From: Chromobotia macracanthus | Taxonomy: Eukaryota; Chordata; Actinopteri; Cypriniformes; Botiidae | DNA length: 64,000 nucleotides | NCBI GenBank assembly: GCA_036877525.1 | Contig: JAZGTH010000005.1 | Location: 2,362,501-2,426,500, forward strand | Reading direction: 5' to 3' | In this document: piece by piece, positions 57,319-64,000 of the stretch | How the letters are laid out: each line of letters opens with the position of its first letter | How positions within the stretch are numbered: position 1 is the first letter of the stretch | The notes under the pieces: generated by a model | What the model was told of the DNA's origin: nothing | The model's database searches: none | What the model saw: the letters and a program-made list of their open reading frames with translations, nothing else | Made by a program: the position numbers and the translations under genes

Positions 57319-59036
57319 TTCCCCAAAACAATTCGTTAAGAAGCCGGCACAACTTTGAGAAATCTTTCACAAAACGGCGATAGTAGCCACAGAAGCCTAA
57401 AAATGACCTAAGCTCTGTCACTGTTTTAGGTTGGGGCCAGGGTACAACAGCCTCTATTTTAGAAGGATCAGTAGCTATTCCGTCCTGTGACACAATATGC
57501 CCTACATAGTTCACAGAAGACCTGCCAAATTGGCATTAATCAAGAGATATCTTTAATCCCTCATCTTTCAACCTATCCAAAACTTTCAACAGCCGCTCTT
57601 CGTGTTCTTCGAGAGTCCGTCCAAATATAATTAAATCATCCAGGTACACAAGCACTTCCAAAAAGTTCATGTCACCCACAGTTCTTTCCATGACCCTTTG
57701 GAAAGTGGCTGGCGCTCCACATATGCCTTGAGGCATCCTCTCAAATTGATAAAAACCTAGCGGACAAATGAATGCGGTCTTTTCTTTGTCTGCATCACTC
57801 ATAGGTATCTGATAGTACCCGCTCCTTAAGTCTAAGACTGTAAACCATTTACTCCCAGACAGGCTATGAAGAGCATCTTCAATTCGGGGAACGGTGTACT
57901 GATCTGGTATGGTTCTTTGATTAAGTGTTCGATAATCAACACACATTCTGACCTTCCCTGACTTTTTACGCACCACTACAATGGGCGAAGCGTAAGGGCT
58001 TCGAGACTCTGAAATACGGTGCTGACGAACATCCTCCAAATCACCTGGGGCAAGGCGTCGTGATCTTTCCCGGAAAGGGCGCGAATCGGTCAACCTTGTC
58101 TCATGTGAAGTACTCTTTGAGCAGCCAACATCCCATTCATGAAGGGAAAACACTTCTTTTCTCTGCATCATTTTCTCGCACAGACTCCGTTTTGCTGTTT
58201 CTGGCATGGGCGAATCTGCAAAATCAAATGACGCAGGAGAAAGGTCATTTGGCTCGGGTGCACGGTTAGAAGTAAGCTTTGGCACTAAGGACACAGGAAA
58301 TACATGAGCAAGAGGCGTTCCTCGTTTCACCCACACTTACTTTGCAGAAATGTTTTTGACGGTCACTGTTACCTGCCGGTTTGACACAACAGATACCGGA
58401 TGAATTTCAGGCCTCACCTGCAATTCAGAAGACAAGCCAGCACCATCATCTGCCATTTGGTCTATAAGCACCAAGGAATCAGTGATCTGACCAGGGTACT
58501 TGAGTACACCACCACATTGTAAAACCTGTTCTGGTTTTAAGACAACTGGCATCTGCTTCACAAACCAAACTGTTCCATGTTTATCCATGTCATTCTGCGA
58601 TACATTTGTTTTCTGAAAGGACTCGTACACTTCTCTGATTAACGGGTGTATAGTAAGAACATTCAGGAAAGTATCTCCAGCATGTTCACGACAAGACTCA
58701 AAAAGCTTCCTCACTAGGGTATTGTTGGTCCCAACCAGAATAGCTATCCCTTCCCTTTTCAAAGGATCTGGACAAACTATTGCAAGAGTATCAATAATCT
58801 GATGCACTCCAGCCACATTCTCAGTAAACTCGAGTCTAAGGGGTAAGTATCCATCGTATGGATATTTCTGAGAGCTCAGCCCCCATATTTCGAGCTTTTG
58901 TGTAAATCCCCTCTAATATAACAGGCACTTCAGAAATAGGTCCTACCAAGCCTACAGGTAACTGTGGTTGGTTAGCTTCAAGTGAAAATAAACAGGTGGA
59001 ACGTATATTATTGGGAGCCCTGTGCCGTTCCTTCAC
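57299..59036 (-). pseudogene. Protease-reverse transcriptase region of PNMA-like element
   Basis: The frame 59036-58836 overlaps the end of gag in the -1 frame, a common gag-pol layout. It enters the protease (GPISEVPVILEGIYTKA) but jumps straight to IWGLSSQKYPYDGYLPLRLE, so the catalytic DTG block is deleted. The frame 58816-58337 is the linker (AILVGTNNTLVRKLF). Frame 58336-57536 is reverse transcriptase: SESRSPYASPIVVVRKKSGK, VRMCVDYRTLNQRTIPDQY, DLRSGYYQIPM, and LVYLDDLIIFG with both catalytic Asp. About a dozen residues before SESRSP are missing. A stop lies after LKISLD, and NYVGHIVSQDGIATDPSKIE follows. Confidence 0.88.
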
Positions 59037-60427
59037 TGAGCTCCGGTCACGTTTCCCTGCGATCGATACATTTTTAATAGCTTCTGATTCACTTTTCTAA
59101 GATCTTCAGATGCTTTGCATTCCCATTTCTTATGTCCATCTTCCCCACATTTGTAGCAGAAGATGCCTGGCAAAGACGTCTTTAAAGTGTTAGACTTGTG
59201 GGCACTGTCCCGAACCACAGACTCAGGCATTTGACTTGGGGTTTTCTGACTAACATGGCCAGGGCTAGGAGTTACGGTGGCCACACTTAACAAATGACTG
59301 ACCTGAGTAGACAGCTCTTTAACTTCCTTCTTCAGACTATGCAGTTCAGACACCTGTGGAGTAACAGTGGCAACAGAAGCTTTAACACCCTCTCTGGTAT
59401 ATACCCAGTGTTCTTCCTCTCTCACCTCTTTCATCAACTCTGAAAAAGAAGGGTCTCGCAGTGTGTGAATCATTCTTAATCGCAAAGCTACCATATCATT
59501 AGTAAGAGCTCCCTTACTAAGCTGCTCCATTCTAGCTCTGTTTAGGCCTGCTGAATCAATCCCACCCTTAAGAAGAGCTCGATGAAGGAGTTTATCTAAC
59601 CTGTACAAGTAGTCAGAAAGTTTCTCCCCATTCTCCTGATAGGTATGGCGAAACTTTGCCATCATGTCTGGTCCACTCTCTGTAGTGCCATATACAGTCT
59701 CAAGTACAGCTAAGTACTCACTGGCAGTAGCAGATGGGTTACTCACTTTCAAAAATCTGACTATATCAGCAGCAGGACCACGCAAACTTTCTACGATGCG
59801 CTGTTTCTTTGCAGACTCTGAACATTGCCATTCACTTATCATTTGAGCAGCCTGCTCCATCCAGACCTCATACTCTTCTTCACCTGGAGGGACAGGTCTC
59901 AACCCTGAGAACAACCTCAGTTTTCTATAACTAGGCCCATCACTAGACACCTGATTACAACGATCCACTAATTTACCTATGGTGTCAACAAGATCGAAAC
60001 TGATATCAGATTTAGGAGGTTGATTTCCCATAACTATGGTCTTTACTTCCTCCATAGACTTACCCTCCTGTTGCAACAAGGATGGAAGTTTGAGATGAAA
60101 GGCATCACCTTCAGGTGCAGGAGCAGGGGCTACCAGGCTACTAACTAAGTGAACAGTCCAGGGTCCAGCTTCTCTTTCTATACCTATTTCGGGAGGTATA
60201 GCATCAGGGTCTAGATCAGTATTAGTCTCCACTAGAATGAATAGCCGTCTGCCAGTAACATCACCACAGCGACCGCGTATTTTAGTACGACCGAAAGCCT
60301 TTATTGTGTTCAACACTTTGTCAATAGTGTCATCACTAGTGTCTAAAGGTACACTGCCCAACACAATGCCGTGTGAAAAATTTACATTCTCCTCTCTGCT
60401 CCACTCAACAGTCTGTGAAAGCTCCAT
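59033..60427 (-). CDS. Intact Gag protein resembling PNMA family
   Basis: An unbroken frame of 464 codons. The N-terminus (about residues 1-110: HGIVLGSVPLDTSDDTIDKV, then KIRGRCGDVTGRRLFILVE) has the layout of the RRM-like domain of PNMA proteins. The capsid-like part (about 165-345) has YRKLRLFSGLRPVPPGEEEY, EVWMEQAAQMISEWQCSES, VESLRGPAADIVRFLK and KLSDYLYRLDKLLHRAL. These closely follow the PNMA capsid domain. A helical, possibly coiled-coil stretch (LHSKKEVKELS-like, about 365-385) and one intact zinc knuckle (CYKCGEDGHKKWEC, about 427-440) complete it. Gag forms particles and packages element RNA. The ATG lies about 125 bp after the primer site. PNMA genes are known to derive from this kind of gypsy gag. 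The start codon is the first in frame. Confidence 0.9.
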   Translation of the reverse strand: MELSQTVEWSREENVNFSHGIVLGSVPLDTSDDTIDKVLNTIKAFGRTKIRGRCGDVTGRRLFILVETNTDLDPDAIPPEIGIEREAGPWTVHLVSSLVAPAPAPEGDAFHLKLPSLLQQEGKSMEEVKTIVMGNQPPKSDISFDLVDTIGKLVDRCNQVSSDGPSYRKLRLFSGLRPVPPGEEEYEVWMEQAAQMISEWQCSESAKKQRIVESLRGPAADIVRFLKVSNPSATASEYLAVLETVYGTTESGPDMMAKFRHTYQENGEKLSDYLYRLDKLLHRALLKGGIDSAGLNRARMEQLSKGALTNDMVALRLRMIHTLRDPSFSELMKEVREEEHWVYTREGVKASVATVTPQVSELHSLKKEVKELSTQVSHLLSVATVTPSPGHVSQKTPSQMPESVVRDSAHKSNTLKTSLPGIFCYKCGEDGHKKWECKASEDLRKVNQKLLKMYRSQGNVTGAQ

Positions 60428-60551
60428 ATTCCAAACTGAAGTTTACTATCGTGGCAAAAGAAACAAACATAAATTGTCTCAGGTCATTTACCACTGTCAA
60501 ACAAAAATGAAGACAGGGAAAAGAAAAATATCTGATAAACAAGAAAATAAA

Positions 60552-60569
60552 ATCCCAGCGGTGCCTCCA
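60552..60569 (-). other. Primer binding site, tRNA-Thr type
   Basis: The minus strand reads TGGAGGCACCGCTGGGAT, four bases after the end of the 5' LTR. It is complementary to the 3' end of vertebrate tRNA-Thr (ATCCCAGCGGTGCCTCCA; remembered). Confidence 0.85.
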
Positions 60570-60573
60570 AAAA

Positions 60574-61539
60574 TGTAATCCTTTTTTCAACTACAGTTGA
60601 AAGGTAATAAACTATCAAGGTCCTAGGTTCCCGGCAGTTGAATGTAGAATTGGCCGGTTTTCCTGTCTATTTAAAATCCTAGATATTTCAGGTCCCTATT
60701 ATTAGAAATGATATGCAATGACCCATATATTAAAGCGTAAAGACAATTTAAGATTTATTTTTCCCAATTTAATTCCCTTTAAAAGAAAAGAAAGGAAAGA
60801 AAAAATAAACAATCCCTCCCACTGAAAATAAATATGGAAAACACACTTTGTAACGTTAGTCACTTAACAGTCTCGTTGGGGCCCAGTGAAGAATCCTAGA
60901 GAGAGAGTAAAGCAGTGAGCTGTGAGTCCGTCACATCCAACTGATGATTCCACTTTGTCCAGTCACAGAAAAGTGTAGAGAAGTCCGTTGTCCTTCGAAG
61001 CGAAGAGAAGTCCTTTCACTATTCTCTATATGACGCTGAGAAATTCACTCTCCTCAAGACATCATGGCGGCTAGTTAACACAACCGTTTGCTCAACAAGA
61101 CGAGAAACTGAAATTAACTCAAGAGAAACACAGTCCGCAACACCATAAATGAAAGAAAACACTCCGCACACTTCGTGTGATTGCTTTTGGGCCATATACT
61201 TCTAAGAGTATTTTAGTCTCCAAAATAACTTTTTCTCATGACGCAGAGCACGATCAACCACTGCTCTCCATGTGCGATGCTCCTCCTCTCCTCTTCCATC
61301 TTCTCGCAAGTAAAAGGAAATAGAAACACTGAACAGACTTCAGATCGATTGGTTAATGTGTCACTCCAATTTAAGAAAACATCTGATTGGTTAAGAAATG
61401 AAAGGCGGCAGAAAATGAAACAAAGAATTATGGGAACTGTAGTGAAATCAATATACATGACACAAACATGTAACAATAAAGAAAATACATAACCAACAAT
61501 TATGTGAAACACATTTTACAGTTTTTGGGGGTCCCTACA
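60574..61539 (-). repeat. 5' LTR of PNMA-like gypsy element, 966 bp
   Basis: The minus strand starts TGTAGGGACCCCC at 61539 and ends GGATTACA at 60574. Nearly identical to the solo LTR at 43693-44651 and, where present, to 54945-55454. Followed by the tRNA-Thr primer site and gag. The outer flank begins GCAGTATTTG. Open frames inside the LTR are not likely genes. Confidence 0.93.
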
Positions 61540-62264
61540 GCAGTATTTGAAATTCAGCAGATCAACAGCCTAAACAAACATCAGTTTCTTATTCATGCTT
61601 AATGCATCCATACAGGCTTCATTTGATCATTTGATCTGCAGGACATTGTAATAATGAGTCAGTCTTCTTTAAGGTCAGCATAAGCACATTCTAATTCTCT
61701 AACTAATTCCAGTTCTGTGTTACTGAACAGTGGTCAAATCAGAAATCATAATTGATTTCTGATTTGGGGGGGGGGGGGAATGTCCAATGCAGTGTTAATT
61801 TAACACAAATTAAACATTGTGTTTTGCATATGAAATTTGACTGGATGTTACGGTGAAAGCTTTCAGGCGTTTTATGTGTTTGTGAAATAATGTGGAAAAA
61901 ATATGAATAACGAATAAGTAAGTGATCATACACTTGTGACTGGTAGTGTATCACTTTTTAGATCTTTTTATATGCTCAAACAGTATGGGATTAACCTGAA
62001 AGAAGAAAAGCAATCTTCCAATCAAAACAAAAAATAATCAAAAAACAAAAGGTTTTTGAATCTTCACAAATCACAATTCACAAATCAGACTTTTCATTTA
62101 CAAAAGTCCTTGCCATAGTATGAACATGTTTACAAATTGACATGGTTTGAATAAAATGGTTTGAGGAGAAGCAGGAAAGAGAGACTTTAAAGACAAACAT
62201 GTAATACTATTTTTTAATATTGTAATATTACATTAAATTAAATGAGTCTGTCTGACAAAATTAC
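61540..62264. other. No recognised gene; poly-G run
   Basis: AT-rich; a run of about 13 G at 61764-61778. Confidence 0.45.
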
Positions 62265-63820
62265 TACTATAAGCATGAGCCTTGTCCAAAAGGCAAAGGT
62301 GTTGCTGCACTTTATAGGAAAACTTTAACAGTTACCCAGAGATCTGACTTCAGATACAACTCTTTTAAAGGAATGGTGCTCAATATAACTTCATCTGGGG
62401 TAAATAATAAACAGGGTTTGTCATTTCTACTGGCTACTGTCTACAGGAAGATTTATAAAAAAGATTTATCAAAGAATTTGCTGCCTTTTTAACAGAAGTA
62501 GTACTGGCCACAGATGTGTCAGAACCCACTCATTGTCGTAATCATACTTCAGATTTAATATGTACTATGGTGCAAATGTTGATGACATTAATGTTGTGCA
62601 GCAGAGAGAAGACATTTCTGATCATTATTTGGTATCCTGTATAATACTTTACCTATGGTTGCAAAATAAATTCCTTGCTTCAAATACAATAGAACAATAA
62701 CTTCTGCCACTAAAGATTGTTTCATCAACAACCTACCTGAACTGTCTCAATTCCTTAATGTAACAGATAACAGATAATGAAAACACAACAGAAAAAGTTA
62801 ACTTCCTCTTTTCCAACACCTAAGACAAAGTTTCTCCTCTACGGTTAAAAAAGATAGGACAGCAGCCCAATGCCGTGGTATAATGAGCATACCAACACCC
62901 TAAAAATAGCAGCCCAGAAAATGGAACGTAATTGGAAGCAAACAAAACTGGAGGTATTCCGTACAACATGGAAGGAGAGTGTTTCAAATTACAGAAAGGC
63001 CTTAAAGATCCAGATCTGCCTCCTTTTAAAAATTTCTAGAAGAAAATAAACACACCCCTAGATATTTTTTGACACAGTGGCTAAATTAACCAAAGATAAA
63101 GCATCATCTGCTTCTGCCTGTTGTCAATATCAGTCAAAGTAGTGATGATTTTATGAATTTCTTCTATAAAAAAATAGATACTGCCAGAGAAAAAGTCATA
63201 GACAGAGACAGATTCAGACCACATCATAGTACAGAGACTGCTCTCAACATAGTGACAAATGATCTGCTCCCATCGGGCGATCGTGGCTGGATCTCTCTTC
63301 TAGTGTAACTCCTTAGCCCAGCCTTTGACACTATTGACCACAGCATTCTACTAAATAGGCTTGAAATACGTTGGCATAAATGGAACTGCACTGGCATGGT
63401 TTAAATCATATCTATCTGACCGATTCCAGTTTGTTCCTGTGAGTAAAAAGGTGTCATACCGATCACAAGTTCAGTATGGAGTACTATGAGGCTCAGTGCT
63501 TGGGCCTCTATTTTTCACCCTGTACATGCTACCTCTAGGAGCAATTATTAAGAGACATGGAGTAGGTTTAATTGTTATGCTGATGATACTCAGCTGTACA
63601 TTTCTTCCCAACGAGACGCATATATTCACCAAATTAAAAGAATGCATAGTCAATATCAAAACTTTCTACTACTAAATTCATACAAAACAGAGGTTTTACT
63701 TTTTGGACCAAAATCTTTCACACAGAACAACCCAGAACACTGTCTCACTTTTGATGGATGCGCTATATAGCCTGCTTCATTAGCCAAGAATCTGGGGGTC
63801 ATTTTGACACATTATTTTCA
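62265..63820 (+). pseudogene. L2/CR1-type LINE, frameshifted
   Basis: Pieces in order: end of the endonuclease (KGKGVAALYRKTLTVTQR, LSFLLATVYR; then TEVVLATDVSEPTHCRNHTS, DDINVVQQREDISDHYLVSC), a linker (ERNWKQTKLEVFRTTWKE), and reverse transcriptase. The enzyme part shows a frame with LLNRLEIRW, then NCYADDTQLYISS with both catalytic Asp (YADD at 63576-63587) and LLLNSYKTEVLLFGPKSF. It enters the thumb (LAKNLGVILTHYF) and ends near 63820, where an unrelated repeat starts. The endonuclease N-terminus is missing. Many stops. Same broad type as the minus-strand LINE at 20-21.8 kb. Confidence 0.78.
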
Positions 63821-63950
63821 CATTATGCTTCTGTGTTTAACATGTATTATGCTTGTAACATTATGCTATTTCTGTTGGTAACATTTCTAAGTGCCTGACA
63901 TATTGTCAGATATAATTAGACCTGAGAGTTATATCAATTAATATTTCTGT
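63821..63950. repeat. Dispersed repeat, copy B
   Basis: Pairs with 18758-18890 (see that entry). Here it sits exactly where the LINE coding sequence stops. Confidence 0.72.
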
Positions 63951-64000
63951 TTAATAATGATTAATATCATTATAATCAACTCTCCGTATCCAAGAAAGTT

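Noticed and set aside
61213..61512. Open frame of 99 codons in the 5' LTR, also seen at 43720-43944
   Set aside because: It lies inside LTR sequence and has no protein-like family; it recurs because the LTR recurs.
1..64000. CRISPR array, bacterial operon or phage system
   Set aside because: No spaced identical repeats and no bacterial-type gene packing; every readable gene is a eukaryotic transposon part.

Overview
The window looks like intergenic or intronic DNA from a ray-finned fish, probably an otophysan teleost (inference). It is AT-rich and spaced by TA microsatellites. I can read no complete host gene. What can be read is almost all transposable-element DNA of typical teleost families: Ty3/gypsy LTR elements, DIRS-like retrotransposons, L2/CR1-type LINEs, tRNA-derived SINEs with a 'GTCGCTTTGGATAAAAGCG' tail, Tc1/mariner ends and an IS630/Tc1-like DDE transposon.

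Layout. 0-10 kb: a decayed minus-strand chromodomain gypsy element (2.2-4.3 kb), a solo LTR (4.7-5.3 kb), a two-unit tandem repeat (6.3-6.8 kb), and two weak minus-strand candidate host exons (1.5 and 10.0 kb). 10-25 kb: a DIRS remnant (10.6-11.4 kb), a motif-rich unknown repeat (13.4-14.4 kb), an internally deleted LINE (14.9-16.9 kb), a SINE (17.8 kb), a Tc1 end (19 kb), a minus-strand LINE split by an LTR-like insert (20.0-21.8 kb), a solo LTR (23.0-23.5 kb) and a small inverted-repeat element (23.6-23.8 kb). 25-37 kb: an IS630/Tc1-like transposon with nearly complete but broken transposase (27.4-29.6 kb), a collapsed gypsy copy (30.6-31.7 kb), a Tc1 end (33 kb), and a second DIRS remnant joined directly to a gypsy integrase (34.6-36.3 kb).

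37.3-41.6 kb holds a structurally complete gypsy element: two 128-bp LTRs, a tRNA-Leu-type primer site, a polypurine tract and an exact 5-bp target duplication. Its genes carry stops and frameshifts. 43.7-44.7 kb is a solo LTR of the same family as the large minus-strand element at 54.9-61.5 kb. That element has a tRNA-Thr-type primer site, an intact 464-codon Gag that resembles vertebrate PNMA proteins, and a pol broken by several deletions. Between them lie a decayed chromodomain gypsy element (46.5-50.3 kb), LTR pieces, and a fragment of a SAMD3-like multi-copy fish gene (54.1-54.4 kb). An L2/CR1-type LINE with a YADD box runs through 62.3-63.8 kb.

No element looks capable of moving by itself. 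The main interest lies in structure: the PNMA-like Gag, LTR flanks that suggest a 15.9-kb inversion, the DIRS-gypsy fusion at a perfect palindrome, and repeated internal deletions.
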